A stretch of DNA of 64,000 nucleotides from Bordetella genomosp. 2. GTDB taxonomy: Bacteria; Pseudomonadota; Gammaproteobacteria; Burkholderiales; Burkholderiaceae_B. The DNA is taken from contig NZ_NEVT01000002.1 of the NCBI RefSeq assembly GCF_002261345.1, forward strand, positions 124,001 to 188,000, read 5' to 3'. The notes under the pieces were generated by a model. That model did no database searches and had not been told where the DNA came from. It was given only the letters and a program-made list of their open reading frames with translations. Shown here one piece after another: positions 34,155 through 42,297 of this stretch (its first letter is position 1; each line of letters begins with the position of its first letter). The position numbers and the translations under genes were made by a program.

Positions 34155-34240
34155 CTATGCCGTCGCGAAGCCCGGCAGGGCGGGTATGCGGCTGGCCAGG
34201 AAATCGATGAACAGCCGCGCCCGCAAGGCGCGGCGGCAGC
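34155..34240 (-). pseudogene. Remnant of a LysR-family gene C-terminus
   Basis: Read on the minus strand, this ends in TAG after about 25 codons that include A-R-L-F-I-D-F-L-A-S-R-I, the usual LysR tail 'R-x-F-I-D-F-L'. Nothing in frame upstream continues a LysR protein; the MarR gene starts just beyond. It looks like the surviving stub of a deleted regulator. The rest of 34149-34290 shows no gene. Confidence 0.45.
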
Positions 34241-34290
34241 GTCCGCGCCGGGCGCCTCGCCGCCCGTGGGACGGGCCGTCGGCAGCCGCC

Positions 34291-34746
34291 TTACGGCCGG
34301 ATGTGCGCGATGATGCGGTCGAGCATGGCGCCCAGTTGGGCCCGCTCCGCCGCGTCCAGGCAGCCGAAGATCTCGTCGTTGCGGCGCGCGATCAGCGCCA
34401 CGATCTTCTCGTAGCGCGCCTGGCCCTCGGCCGTCGGCGTGAGCAGCACGCCGCGCGCATCGCTCTCGCGCGTTTCCTTGCGGACCAGCCCGCGTTCCAC
34501 CAGGGCCTGGGCCGAGCGGCTGGCCTGGCCCTTGTTGAGGTTGGCGGCGCGCGCCAGGTCGTTGACCGACAGCGGCGCGAAGCGGCCAATGGCGGCCAGG
34601 CAGCGCGCCTCGCCCAGCGGCAGCCCGCAGGCATCCAGGTACGCGCGGTTGGTGTCGCGGTCCGACACCTTGTTGACCACGTGCAGGCGGTAGGTCAGGA
34701 AGCGCTCGAGCGCGGGGATGGCGTCGGGTCGGGTGTCGGTGGGCAT
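34291..34746 (-). CDS. MarR-family transcriptional regulator
   Basis: A 151-residue winged-helix regulator. Helices around residues 15-50 are followed by the DNA-binding helix-turn-helix (L-S-V-N-D-L-A-R-A-A-N-L-N-K-G-Q-A-S-R-S) at about 58-77 and a wing carrying R-E-S-D-A-R-G-V-L-L-T-P-T. MarR proteins usually repress degradation genes until an aromatic or other small molecule binds. It lies downstream of, and co-oriented with, the Bug receptor and FAD hydroxylase. The twin palindromes at 37633-37679 over the hydroxylase promoter are its likely targets. Confidence 0.85.
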   Translation of the reverse strand: MPTDTRPDAIPALERFLTYRLHVVNKVSDRDTNRAYLDACGLPLGEARCLAAIGRFAPLSVNDLARAANLNKGQASRSAQALVERGLVRKETRESDARGVLLTPTAEGQARYEKIVALIARRNDEIFGCLDAAERAQLGAMLDRIIAHIRP

Positions 34747-34779
34747 GCGCTGGCGCGGCGGGCCGGGCCCGCCTTCGAA

Positions 34780-35751
34780 TCAGTTGACGGTGATCTTGCT
34801 GTCGCGGATGACCTTGCCCCACTTCTCGCGTTCGGCCTGGGCATAGTCGGCCATTTCCCGCGGCGTGCTGGGAATCGCCTCGAGGCCCATGGCCTTGAAT
34901 TTCTCGCGCACTTCGGGAGCGTCCAGGGCGCCGCGCAGCGCCGTGTTCAGGCGTTCGACGATGGCGCCGGAAGTGCCCTTGGGAACCAGCAGCCCCTGCC
35001 AGGCATAGGCCTCGAAATCCTGCAGTCCCAGCTCGATCAGCGTGGGCGTGCCGGGCAGCGACTCCAGCCGCTTGGCGCTGGCCACCGCGATGGCGCGCAG
35101 GCGCCCCGCCGCGATGTATTGCTGGCCCGTGGCGGAATCCACGAACATCATCGGCACCTGCCCGCCGATCACGTCCTGCACGGCCGGCGCCGCGCCGCGA
35201 TAGGGCACGTGCACCAGGTCCAGGCCGGTGCGCAGGCGGAACAGCTCGGTGGCCAGGTGATGCGGGCTGCCCGAGCCCGGCGTGGCGTAGTCGACGCCGC
35301 CGGATTGCGATTTGATCCAGGCCTGCAGTTCATCCAGCGTCTTGGCCGGCACCGCGGGATTCACGACCAGGATCATGGCGAAGCGCGCCATCAGGCCGAC
35401 CGGCTCGAAGTCGGTGGCGGGGTCGTAAGACAGGGTGGGATACAGAAACGGGTTGGCGGCCAGGGTGGCGGTATCGCCCGACAGCATGGTGTAGCCGTCC
35501 GGCTTGGCCCGCGCCACGTAGTCCGCCCCGATCGCGGTGGCCGCGCCGGGCTTGTTGGCGATGATCAGGGTCTGGCCCAGGGCCGGCGTCATTTTCTCGG
35601 CCAGGGTGCGGGCCACGATGTCGGTGCCGCCGCCTGCCGGGTAGGGGACGACCCATTCGATCGGGCGGGCGGGGTAGGCGTCGGCGCCGTGGGCCGGCAG
35701 TCCGCAGGCGGCCAGCAGCACGGCGGCCGCGGCCTTGAGGTAGCGCTTCAT
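34780..35751 (-). CDS. Tripartite tricarboxylate transporter receptor (Bug family)
   Basis: A 323-residue periplasmic Bug receptor: signal peptide with L-L-A-A-C-G-L-P-A-H-G-A-D (about 12-24; the Cys could also be a lipobox), then Y-P-A-R-P-I-E-W-V-V-P-Y-P-A-G-G-G-T-D, the diagnostic ligand loops, and H-V-P-Y-R-G-A-A-P mid-protein. It is placed between a MarR gene and an FAD hydroxylase/DUF2783 pair, so it probably binds an aromatic or other carboxylate consumed by the hydroxylase. No TctAB adjoins it, although a tctBA pair lies 2 kb away on the same strand. Confidence 0.9.
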   Translation of the reverse strand: MKRYLKAAAAVLLAACGLPAHGADAYPARPIEWVVPYPAGGGTDIVARTLAEKMTPALGQTLIIANKPGAATAIGADYVARAKPDGYTMLSGDTATLAANPFLYPTLSYDPATDFEPVGLMARFAMILVVNPAVPAKTLDELQAWIKSQSGGVDYATPGSGSPHHLATELFRLRTGLDLVHVPYRGAAPAVQDVIGGQVPMMFVDSATGQQYIAAGRLRAIAVASAKRLESLPGTPTLIELGLQDFEAYAWQGLLVPKGTSGAIVERLNTALRGALDAPEVREKFKAMGLEAIPSTPREMADYAQAEREKWGKVIRDSKITVN

Positions 35752-35817
35752 GGAGTGTCTCCTGTTGTGGTGATGCGTCTTGGTAATGATCGTGCAAATA
35801 AACAGACGGCGCGGCGT

Positions 35818-35997
35818 TCAGGCGCGCACCGCGCGCTCGGCCTGCTCGATCAGGGCCAGCACGGGCGCCGCCTCCGCCTGCCGGCTGATCAGCGACAGGC
35901 AAAGGGCGGACAGGAACAGCGGCGCCTGGGCTTCGCCGACCCGGGTCAGCGCCTGCGCCAGTTGCGTATAGGCTTGGTCGAGGTCGGGATCAGTCAC
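35818..35997 (-). CDS. DUF2783 small protein
   Basis: A 59-residue cytoplasmic protein (GTG start, overlapping the hydroxylase stop by 8 bases). The sequence D-L-D-Q-A-Y-T-Q-L-A and L-S-A-L-C-L-S-L-I-S-R-Q matches the DUF2783 family, which is regularly found directly after flavin hydroxylase genes. It has no known catalytic motif and may be a helper of the hydroxylase. It overlaps its partner, so it is translationally coupled. Confidence 0.65.
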   Translation of the reverse strand: MTDPDLDQAYTQLAQALTRVGEAQAPLFLSALCLSLISRQAEAAPVLALIEQAERAVRA

Positions 35998-37615
35998 GGC
36001 GGGCCTCCTGCGAAACGGGATGATAAGGCGAAAGCGCGCGCCGCACGGCGGCCGCGTCGCATTGTGCCCAGCGGCCGAGCACATAGCCGTCCGGACGTAT
36101 GGCGTACAGCATGCCGGGCTGCGCGCCGTAGCGCTGGTATGCCTGGCCGTCGGCGTCGTGCAGCGCGGCTTGCGGCGCGCGGCCGATGTGGACGATGCGC
36201 AGGGGCGCCACCGGCCGCCGGGTCAGCTCGAGCAGCGGCGCCAGGGCGGCCGGCTCGCAGTCGAACGCCAGCACGGTGAAAGCCTGGCCGAACCATTCGG
36301 TCAGGTGGCAGGGGGTGCCGTCGCGCCGCAGCCGCGCTTCCGGCGCCGGTTCGCCGGGCGCGGCCTGGGGCCCGGCCTGCGGTGCGCCATCGGCGCTATT
36401 CAGGGGCGAGCCTTCGTACGAGATGGGCGCGGACTGGCGGGGGTTGATCAGCGAGCGCACCGTGGCGTCGGCCAGCGACAGGCGCAGTGTGGCTTCCCGC
36501 AGCAGGCGGAAGCCGAAATCGGGCGGCGCCATGAATTCCGTGCTCTTGGCGCCATAGGCCAGGTTCTGGCGCGTGGCGTGGACGCGTTCGTGGCTGTAGC
36601 TGTCCAGCAGTGTCGCGGCGGCGTGGCCGCGCAGCACCCAGGCCAGTTTCCAGGCGAGGTTGGCGGCGTCGTCCAGGCCGGAGTTCAATCCGCGCACGCC
36701 GAAGATGGGCACCAGGTGGCCGGCGTCGCCGGCGAACAGCACGCGGCCGTGCCGGTAGCTGTCCAGCGTCAGGCACTTCGCGTTGTACATCGAGATCCAC
36801 AGTGGCTTCCACGGCGCCGTTTCGCCGATCATGTCCAGGTGGCTCTGCACCCGCGGCAGGACGTTCTCGGGGCGCACCGCGTCTTCGGCGTCTTCGTCGT
36901 CGCGGATCTGGTAGTCGATGCGCCAGACGTTGTCGGGCTGGCGGTGCATCAGCAAGGTGGAGCCGGGGTTGGAGGGCGGGTCGAACCAGGCCAGCCGCTC
37001 GGTGGGGCGGTCCGAGGCCTGTTCGATATCGACGATCACGTACCGGCCTTCGTATTGCATGCCCCGCAGCGCCAGGCCCAGCTGTTCGCGCACGGTGCTG
37101 CGGCCGCCGTCGCAGGCCACCACCCAGTCGGCGCGCACGACATGCGAGCCCGTGGCGTCGTCGATATGCACCGAGGCCCCGGTCGCGTCGGGCCGCACCT
37201 GCGTCACCCGGCTCGACCACGCCACCCGGGCGGGCGCGCCGCCGCGCTGCAGGGCTCGGTGGGCGTATTCCTCGACATAGAACTGCTGGATGTTCACCAT
37301 CGGCGCGTAGCGTTGCGTGGCGTCGCCCGGCATTTCAAAATGCAGCACTTCGTCGTTGCGGTAGTAGCTGCGTCCGCCGCTCCAGGCCAGGCCTTTGTCC
37401 AGCAGCGGGCGGTCGGCGCCGATCCACGACAGGATCTCCAGCGACCGGCGCGATATGCAGATGGCGCGGCTGCCGGTGCAGTAGCCGTCGTCGGCTTCGA
37501 CGGTGAGCGATTCGATGCCGTATTCGGCCAGCAGGGCGGCCAGCGTCAGCCCGACCGGGCCGCCGCCCGCGATCAGCACCGGCACGTGGCGGGGCAAGGG
37601 AGCGGTTGCCGCCAT
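35990..37615 (-). CDS. FAD-dependent aromatic hydroxylase (MhpA/TetX-like)
   Basis: A 541-residue group A flavoprotein monooxygenase. The N-terminal I-A-G-G-G-P-V-G-L-T (15-24) is the FAD Rossmann loop. The D-G-x-x-S motif appears as C-D-G-G-R-S-T-V. G-D-A-G-H-L-V-P-I-F-G-V-R-G-L-N-S-G is the second FAD motif, where G-D-A-A-H is more usual. A C-terminal thioredoxin-like domain (about 430-541) is typical of 3-hydroxyphenylpropionate/phenol hydroxylases. The start at 37615 follows an AAGGAGA site; a longer open frame exists. It probably hydroxylates an aromatic acid with NADH and O2. The promoter carries two MarR-type operators. Confidence 0.85.
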   Translation of the reverse strand: MAATAPLPRHVPVLIAGGGPVGLTLAALLAEYGIESLTVEADDGYCTGSRAICISRRSLEILSWIGADRPLLDKGLAWSGGRSYYRNDEVLHFEMPGDATQRYAPMVNIQQFYVEEYAHRALQRGGAPARVAWSSRVTQVRPDATGASVHIDDATGSHVVRADWVVACDGGRSTVREQLGLALRGMQYEGRYVIVDIEQASDRPTERLAWFDPPSNPGSTLLMHRQPDNVWRIDYQIRDDEDAEDAVRPENVLPRVQSHLDMIGETAPWKPLWISMYNAKCLTLDSYRHGRVLFAGDAGHLVPIFGVRGLNSGLDDAANLAWKLAWVLRGHAAATLLDSYSHERVHATRQNLAYGAKSTEFMAPPDFGFRLLREATLRLSLADATVRSLINPRQSAPISYEGSPLNSADGAPQAGPQAAPGEPAPEARLRRDGTPCHLTEWFGQAFTVLAFDCEPAALAPLLELTRRPVAPLRIVHIGRAPQAALHDADGQAYQRYGAQPGMLYAIRPDGYVLGRWAQCDAAAVRRALSPYHPVSQEARRD

Positions 37616-37632
37616 GCCAGTCTCCTTGAAAT

Positions 37633-37679
37633 GGTTGTGGGCGCAACTATAGGGCTGATTGGTTGTGCGCGCAACTATA
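37633..37679 (-). promoter_or_regulatory. Hydroxylase promoter overlapped by two MarR-type operators
   Basis: Two direct copies, GGTTGTGGGCGCAACTATA (37633-37651) and GGTTGTGCGCGCAACTATA (37661-37679), each contain a near-palindromic GTTG-N6-CAAC core and lie 28 bases apart. On the minus strand, a -35-like TTGCGC falls in one copy and TATAGT, 17 bases later, falls at the edge of the other, so a bound repressor would cover both boxes. The start codon is at 37615. Confidence 0.6.
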
Positions 37680-37707
37680 TTGACGCTGCTCAAAGCCAGC
37701 CAAGCCT

Positions 37708-37830
37708 GGTTGTGGCTGGCATCCAGCTAACAAGGTGTCAGACACCTGGGGTGTCTGACACCTGCGGAGGCATGGTTGCGCTTGGCATTCAGCTAACAAG
37801 GTGTCAGACACCCGGGGTGTCTGACACCTG
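37708..37830. repeat. Two 66-bp direct repeats with GGTGTCAGACACC hairpins
   Basis: The unit beginning GGTTGTGGCTGGCAT at 37708 recurs 66 bases later at 37774 with small differences. Each carries a perfect 14-bp hairpin, AGGTGTCAGACACC, a 3-base loop (TGG or CGG), then GGTGTCTGACACCT, at 37733-37763 and 37799-37829. The 13-mer is the same palindrome as in the 16.1-kb array. No T-run follows, and no coding potential is seen. Confidence 0.85.
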
Positions 37831-37915
37831 CGGCGAACCGAGCATGGCTCCCACGCAAATAGGCGCCAGCCACCGCCGATGTCTGGCGCCGGCGATGCCC
37901 GGGCTGGATCCAGGC

Positions 37916-37950
37916 AAAAAAAAGCGCCAGGCACTGGGTGCCTGGCGCTG
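37916..37950 (-). terminator. Intrinsic terminator of tctBA
   Basis: On the minus strand a perfect 12-bp stem (AGCGCCAGGCAC with GTGCCTGGCGCT, 3-base loop) is followed by nine T residues. It lies 49 bases after the tctA stop and is a textbook Rho-independent terminator for tctBA. Confidence 0.9.
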
Positions 37951-37998
37951 GCCATGCCGTCGCAGATGCTGGGCGGGTCCGGCACCTGCGCGGGAAGG

Positions 37999-39504
37999 TC
38001 AGTCTTCTTCGACGAAGGTTTCCTGGCGCTTCTTGCGGATCGACGGCAGGGCCACCAGCACCACCAGGATGGCCGCGGCGGCCAGCAGCGAGGCCGACAG
38101 GGGCCGCTCGACGAAGGTGAAGAAATCGCCGCGCGACAGCAGCAGGGCGCGCCGGAAGTTCTCCTCCATCATCGGGCCGAGCACCAGGCCCAGCAGCAAC
38201 GGGGCGCCTTCGCACTTCAGCTTGGCCCAGAAGTAGCCCACCACGCCGAAGACGGCGGTGGTGTAGATGTCGAAGGTGTTGTAGTTCAGCGAATAGACCC
38301 CGATGGTGCAGAACACCAGGATGGCCGGGAACAGGATGCGGTAGGGCACCCGCAGCAGCTTGACCCACAGGCCGATCAGCGGCAGGTTCAGCACCACCAG
38401 CATCAGGTTGCCGATCCACATCGAGGCGATCAGGCCCCAGAACAGGTCCGGGTGGCTGGTCATGACCTGCGGGCCGGGCTGGATGTTGTGGATGGTCATC
38501 GCCCCGACCATCAGCGCCATCACGGCGTTGCCCGGGATGCCCAGGGTCAGCAGCGGGATGAACGACGCCTGCGCGCCGGAGTTGTTGGCCGATTCCGGGC
38601 CCGCCAGGCCGGCCGGGTGGCCTTTGCCGAAGCGCTCCGGTTCTTTCGACAGCTTCTTTTCCAGGGTGTAGGACGCAAAGGCGGACAGCACCGAGCCGCC
38701 GCCCGGCAGGATGCCCAGCATCGAACCCAGCGCGGTGCCGCGCACGATGGCGGGGGCCGCTTCGCGGATTTCCTGGCGGTTGGGGTACAGCGAACCGATC
38801 TTGTCCTGCAGTTCGACGCGGTTTTCCTTCTGTTCGAGGTTGGACAGGATCTCGGCGAAGCCGAACACGCCCATGGCCACGATGGCGAAGTCGATGCCGT
38901 CCTGCAGCTCGGGGATGCCGAAGTCGTAGCGCGCCACGCCGGAGTTCACGTCGGTGCCCACCATGCCCAGCAGCAGGCCCAGCAGGATCATGCAGATGGC
39001 CTTGGGCAGCGAGCCCGAGGCCAGCACCACCGCGCCGATCAGGCCCAGGGTCATCAGCGAGAAGTACTCGGCGGGGCCGAACTTGAACGCCACTTCGGCC
39101 AGCGGGGGCGCGAAGGCGGCGATCAGCATGGTGGTGACGCTGCCCGCGAAGAACGAGCCGACCGCCGCCAGCGACAGCGCGGCGCCGGCGCGCCCGTTGC
39201 GCGCCATCTGGTGACCGTCGAGCACGGTCACCACCGCGGATGTCTCGCCTGGCAGGTTGACCAGGATGGCGGTGGTCGAGCCGCCGTACTGCGTGCCGTA
39301 GTAGATGCCGGCCAGCATGATCAGCCCGGCCACCGGCGGCAGCACGTAGGTGATCGGCAGCAGCATGGCGATGGTGGGCACGGGCCCGAGGCCTGGCAGC
39401 ACGCCCACCAGCGTGCCCAGGATGCAGCCCAGCAGGGCGTAGAGCAGGTTCTCCGGCGTGAACGCCACCGAGAAGCCTAGCGACAGGTGTTCCAGCAATT
39501 CCAT
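37999..39504 (-). CDS. tctA: Tripartite tricarboxylate transporter large membrane subunit
   Basis: A 501-residue inner-membrane protein with about ten to twelve helices. The N-terminal G-V-L-P-G-L-G-P-V-P-T-I-A-M-L-L-P (34-50) and Y-Y-G-T-Q-Y-G-G-S-T-T-A-I-L-V-N-L-P-G-E form the conserved TctA substrate/ion path. G-I-L-P-G-G-G-S-V-L-S-A-F is the mirrored repeat in the second half. With TctB it makes a sodium- or proton-driven carboxylate importer that needs a Bug/TctC receptor. None is adjacent, though the Bug genes at 14.1 and 34.8 kb are candidates. Ends at a strong terminator. Confidence 0.92.
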   Translation of the reverse strand: MELLEHLSLGFSVAFTPENLLYALLGCILGTLVGVLPGLGPVPTIAMLLPITYVLPPVAGLIMLAGIYYGTQYGGSTTAILVNLPGETSAVVTVLDGHQMARNGRAGAALSLAAVGSFFAGSVTTMLIAAFAPPLAEVAFKFGPAEYFSLMTLGLIGAVVLASGSLPKAICMILLGLLLGMVGTDVNSGVARYDFGIPELQDGIDFAIVAMGVFGFAEILSNLEQKENRVELQDKIGSLYPNRQEIREAAPAIVRGTALGSMLGILPGGGSVLSAFASYTLEKKLSKEPERFGKGHPAGLAGPESANNSGAQASFIPLLTLGIPGNAVMALMVGAMTIHNIQPGPQVMTSHPDLFWGLIASMWIGNLMLVVLNLPLIGLWVKLLRVPYRILFPAILVFCTIGVYSLNYNTFDIYTTAVFGVVGYFWAKLKCEGAPLLLGLVLGPMMEENFRRALLLSRGDFFTFVERPLSASLLAAAAILVVLVALPSIRKKRQETFVEED

Positions 39505-39526
39505 GATGGTGTCTTCCCCCAGTGTT

Positions 39527-39991
39527 TTAGTTCAGGCCCAGAAACGACGGCCACAACGGGAAGATCAATCCCAGGCCCTTGATGAACGCCAGCCAGCAGA
39601 ACAACACGAGGAAGATCGCATTGAGCAGCGCGACGCGCCAGCTGAACTCATGGCTGGCGATACTGCTGACCACGACCAGCAGGAACAACGAAACATACAG
39701 ACCCAGCGGCCGCAGCAGCAGGCCGAACATGACCACGGAACCGATGATGATGAACAGGATCTTGAAGTCGAACTTGTCTACTTTGGTTTCGGTGGCTTTG
39801 GGGGAAAGCGCACCCAGGGCGACTGTCGCGCCCAGTATGGCCAGGACGATGCCCAGCCAGAAGGGGAAATAGCCGGGGCCCATGCGGGCTGATGTGCCCA
39901 TGTTGTATTGGGTGGCCCCAAACGCAAATCCCAGGCCGAGGAGGGTGAACATCACCCCCGACCAGAAATCCTGTTTGTTCCGTAGCTGCAT
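39527..39991 (-). CDS. tctB: Tripartite tricarboxylate transporter small membrane subunit
   Basis: A 154-residue membrane protein with four hydrophobic helices: about 10-30, 45-65, 80-115 (two closely spaced) and 125-150. M-G-P-G-Y-F-P at about 36-42 is the TctB signature. A GGAGA site lies 7 bases before the ATG at 39991. The stop precedes the tctA ATG by 22 bases, so the two are co-transcribed. The divergent MarR gene begins 225 bases upstream. An AT-rich tract, 40081-40099, is the probable promoter zone. Confidence 0.9.
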   Translation of the reverse strand: MQLRNKQDFWSGVMFTLLGLGFAFGATQYNMGTSARMGPGYFPFWLGIVLAILGATVALGALSPKATETKVDKFDFKILFIIIGSVVMFGLLLRPLGLYVSLFLLVVVSSIASHEFSWRVALLNAIFLVLFCWLAFIKGLGLIFPLWPSFLGLN

Positions 39992-40183
39992 AGAAGGTCT
40001 CCGTATTGTGCCGTGCCGGGCCCCGGGGGCCTGAAAGGCGGAGACGCAGTGCCGGGGGACGCAAGAGGCTTGGACATGAAACGTATAAAAAAAAATATGG
40101 CACGGCGGCGCGAGCCATATCAGGGTTCTGCAAGCGTCCGGACACTCAGCGCACCGCCAGCACGCGTAGTCCAAGTCGAATTG

Positions 40184-40196
40184 ATCGTATCACGAT
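40184..40196. promoter_or_regulatory. MarR-type operator ATCGT-ATC-ACGAT
   Basis: A perfect 5+5 inverted repeat 20 bases before the MarR start and within the divergent tctBA-marR region. Its place next to an AT-rich TTTAGAATTC segment suggests that it overlaps the marR promoter and mediates autoregulation and possibly tctBA control. Confidence 0.4.
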
Positions 40197-40215
40197 GTAG
40201 TTTAGAATTCTGTTG

Positions 40216-40692
40216 GTGAATCCTCTAACTATCCGGGGGGCCGATATCGACAAGCAGGAATTGCAACCGGCCGATTTCGCCACCCTGGCCGAATTCCGCT
40301 ACGCCCTGCGGCGCTTCACCGTATTCAGCGAAGCCGAGGCCCACGCGCAAGGCCTGTCGCCGCAACAGCACCAGGCTTTGCTCACCATCAAAGGCAGCGG
40401 AAACCCGGCTCTCACCGTGGGCGAGCTGGCCGAAAGACTCTGCATCAAACATCACAGCGCCGTCGAGCTCGTCAGCCGGCTGGTGCGCATGGGCATGGTC
40501 GAGCGCACCGTCGACCCCGACGATGCGCGCCGGGTGCGGGTGTCCCTGACGGCCGCCGGGGAGGCCAAGCTGCAGGCGCTGTCTGCCGTCCATCTCGAAC
40601 AATTGCGCCTGATCGGCCCGCTTTTGATCAAGTTGATCGACAAATTCGGACCGCGCAATACCGTGAAAAAACGACCGCCAGATGGACGTTGA
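40216..40692 (+). CDS. MarR-family transcriptional regulator
   Basis: A 158-residue MarR protein (GTG at 40216; a TTG three bases earlier is also possible, and neither has a clear ribosome site). Helix-turn-helix: L-T-V-G-E-L-A-E-R-L-C-I-K-H-H-S-A-V-E-L at about 67-86, wing with V-D-P-D-D-A-R-R-V-R-V-S-L-T. Divergent from tctBA, which it probably controls in response to a carboxylate. The C-terminus, about 20 basic residues after the last helix, is longer than usual. Confidence 0.8.
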   Translation: MNPLTIRGADIDKQELQPADFATLAEFRYALRRFTVFSEAEAHAQGLSPQQHQALLTIKGSGNPALTVGELAERLCIKHHSAVELVSRLVRMGMVERTVDPDDARRVRVSLTAAGEAKLQALSAVHLEQLRLIGPLLIKLIDKFGPRNTVKKRPPDGR

Positions 40693-40901
40693 TCAAATTT
40701 TGCGCAGGGTTTTCACCCCTGGCGGACGCCCGAGCGCGGCCGCCATGTCCGCTCCTCTATATAGATAGACAAACCGCGCCTGGCTGGCGGCGGAGCGGCG
40801 CGCTGGCGCACAACACGCACACAGGCCTGAATACACAAACTAGGGAAAATCCCAGGGCATTTTCGGGTGGATTCGTTGCACATGGGCAACAAAACGCCCT
40901 G

Positions 40902-41408
40902 TCAGCCGGCCGCGTTGGGATCCTGCACCCCCTGCTTGATTTCCTCGTGGCGTTTCTCCATGGCCTGGCGCAGCTCGCGCCGCTGCCGCGCGGCTTCGTG
41001 GCGCTGCTTCTCTTCGAGCGTGCGCAGCGCCAGCGGCGGCACGGGCGTCGGCTGGCCCTGGTCGTCCACCGCCACCATCGTGAAATAGCAGCTGTTGGCG
41101 TGCCGCACGACCTGCCGGCGGATGTCCTCGGTCACGACCTTGATGCCGATTTCCATGGAGGTGCGGCCGGTGTAGTTCACCGACGCCAGGAAGGTGACCA
41201 GCTCGCCGACGTGGATGGGTTGCCGGAAAACCACCTGGTCCACCGACAGGGTGACGACGTACTGGCCGGCATAGCGGCTCGCGCAGGCATAGGCAACTTG
41301 GTCCAAGTACTTCAGAATAGTCCCGCCGTGGACGTTGCCCGCGAAGTTCGCCATGTCCGGCGTCATCAGGATGGTCATCGACAGTTGGTGGCTGGCAGTT
41401 TCTTGCAT
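40902..41408 (-). CDS. Acyl-CoA thioesterase, hotdog fold
   Basis: A 168-residue cytoplasmic hotdog-fold thioesterase of the YciA/cytosolic acyl-CoA hydrolase group, which frees CoA from acyl-CoA. M-A-N-F-A-G-N-V-H-G-G-T-I-L-K-Y-L-D (19-36) is the diagnostic N-x-H-G-G segment with the catalytic Asp of the L-D at its end, and V-N-Y-T-G-R-T-S-M-E-I appears later. A charged, probably helical, tail (about 130-165, many R/E/Q) follows. The 209-base gap before its 3' end shows no gene. Confidence 0.85.
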   Translation of the reverse strand: MQETASHQLSMTILMTPDMANFAGNVHGGTILKYLDQVAYACASRYAGQYVVTLSVDQVVFRQPIHVGELVTFLASVNYTGRTSMEIGIKVVTEDIRRQVVRHANSCYFTMVAVDDQGQPTPVPPLALRTLEEKQRHEAARQRRELRQAMEKRHEEIKQGVQDPNAAG

Positions 41409-41538
41409 GGCGCGGAAGGCGAGTGGAAAACCTCATGGTAATCGCTGCGCGCAGCGATTCGCTCTTTGCAAAGCTTCACTTTGCGGTTGATGTGATTGCG
41501 CTACCCTCACCTGCGTTTACAACCTGGAGAATTGCATC

Positions 41539-42243
41539 ATGTCTTCTTTACCCAAGCGGTGCACGGCCGAGCTCATCGGCACCTTCTGGCTCGTCCTCGG
41601 CGGTTGCGGCAGTGCGGTGCTGGCTGCCGGGTTCCCCGAGCTGGGCATCGGTTTCGCCGGCGTCGCGCTGGCGTTCGGCTTGACGGTGTTGACCATGGCC
41701 TATGCGGTCGGGCACATCTCTGGCGGCCATTTCAATCCGGCCGTCACGGTGGGGCTGGCGGTGGGAGGACGTTTTCCAGGGCGCGAGATCGTGCCTTATA
41801 TCGTGGCGCAAGTGATCGGCGCCGTGCTCGCGGCCGCGGTGCTGGCCTGGATCGCCAGCGGCAAGCCCGGCTTCGACCTGGTCGCCAGCGGTTTCGCGGC
41901 CAATGGCTACGGCGAGCATTCGCCCGGCCAGTACTCGCTGGTTGCCGCCCTGGTGTGCGAAGTGGTCCTGACTTTCGGCTTCCTGTTCGTCATCCTGGGC
42001 GCCACTGACAAGCGCGCGCCGGCCGGTTTCGCGCCCATCCCGATCGGGCTGGCGCTGACCCTGATCCACCTGATCAGCATCCCGGTCACCAACACCTCGG
42101 TAAACCCGGCGCGTTCGACCGGCCCGGCGCTGTTCGTGGGCGGCTGGGCCATCGAGCAGCTCTGGCTGTTCTGGGTGGCGCCCATCGTCGGCGCGATCCT
42201 GGCCGCGCTGGCTTACCGCTGCGTGGGGCGCGACGACTCGTAA
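41539..42243 (+). CDS. aqpZ: Aquaporin Z
   Basis: A 234-residue water channel of the MIP family. Two N-P-A boxes, G-H-F-N-P-A-V-T (about 62-69) and S-V-N-P-A-R-S (about 187-193), sit in half-helices between six membrane helices; the R after the second N-P-A is the selectivity-filter Arg. The C-terminal W[11 protein letters not shown] is typical. An AATTGC-like spacer and GGAGA site precede the ATG. It mediates rapid water flux during osmotic shifts. A strong hairpin lies just past its stop. Confidence 0.95.
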   Translation: MSSLPKRCTAELIGTFWLVLGGCGSAVLAAGFPELGIGFAGVALAFGLTVLTMAYAVGHISGGHFNPAVTVGLAVGGRFPGREIVPYIVAQVIGAVLAAAVLAWIASGKPGFDLVASGFAANGYGEHSPGQYSLVAALVCEVVLTFGFLFVILGATDKRAPAGFAPIPIGLALTLIHLISIPVTNTSVNPARSTGPALFVGGWAIEQLWLFWVAPIVGAILAALAYRCVGRDDS

Positions 42244-42251
42244 GCAGCAGC

Positions 42252-42297
42252 TTGCGCGCGGCCGGCCGTGCTACGGCTTGGCCGGCCGCGCGCGCAA
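42252..42297. terminator. Hairpin between convergent aqpZ and MBL genes
   Basis: TTGCGCGCGGCCGGCC (42252-42267) pairs with GGCCGGCCGCGCGCGCAA (42280-42297) with a 2-base bulge, a very stable stem with a 12-base loop. It lies across the last codons of the metallo-hydrolase gene and just past aqpZ. No T-run is present, so it may be a bidirectional transcript-end structure, not a full terminator. Confidence 0.4.

Noticed and set aside
37733-37829. GGTGTCAGACACC hairpins as intrinsic terminators
   Set aside because: The stems are strong, but no T-run follows on either strand. The true tctA terminator with nine T lies at 37916-37950.
40693-40901. Gap after the MarR gene searched for a gene
   Set aside because: No frame with a ribosome site or motif; only a short AT-rich TATATAGATAG patch.
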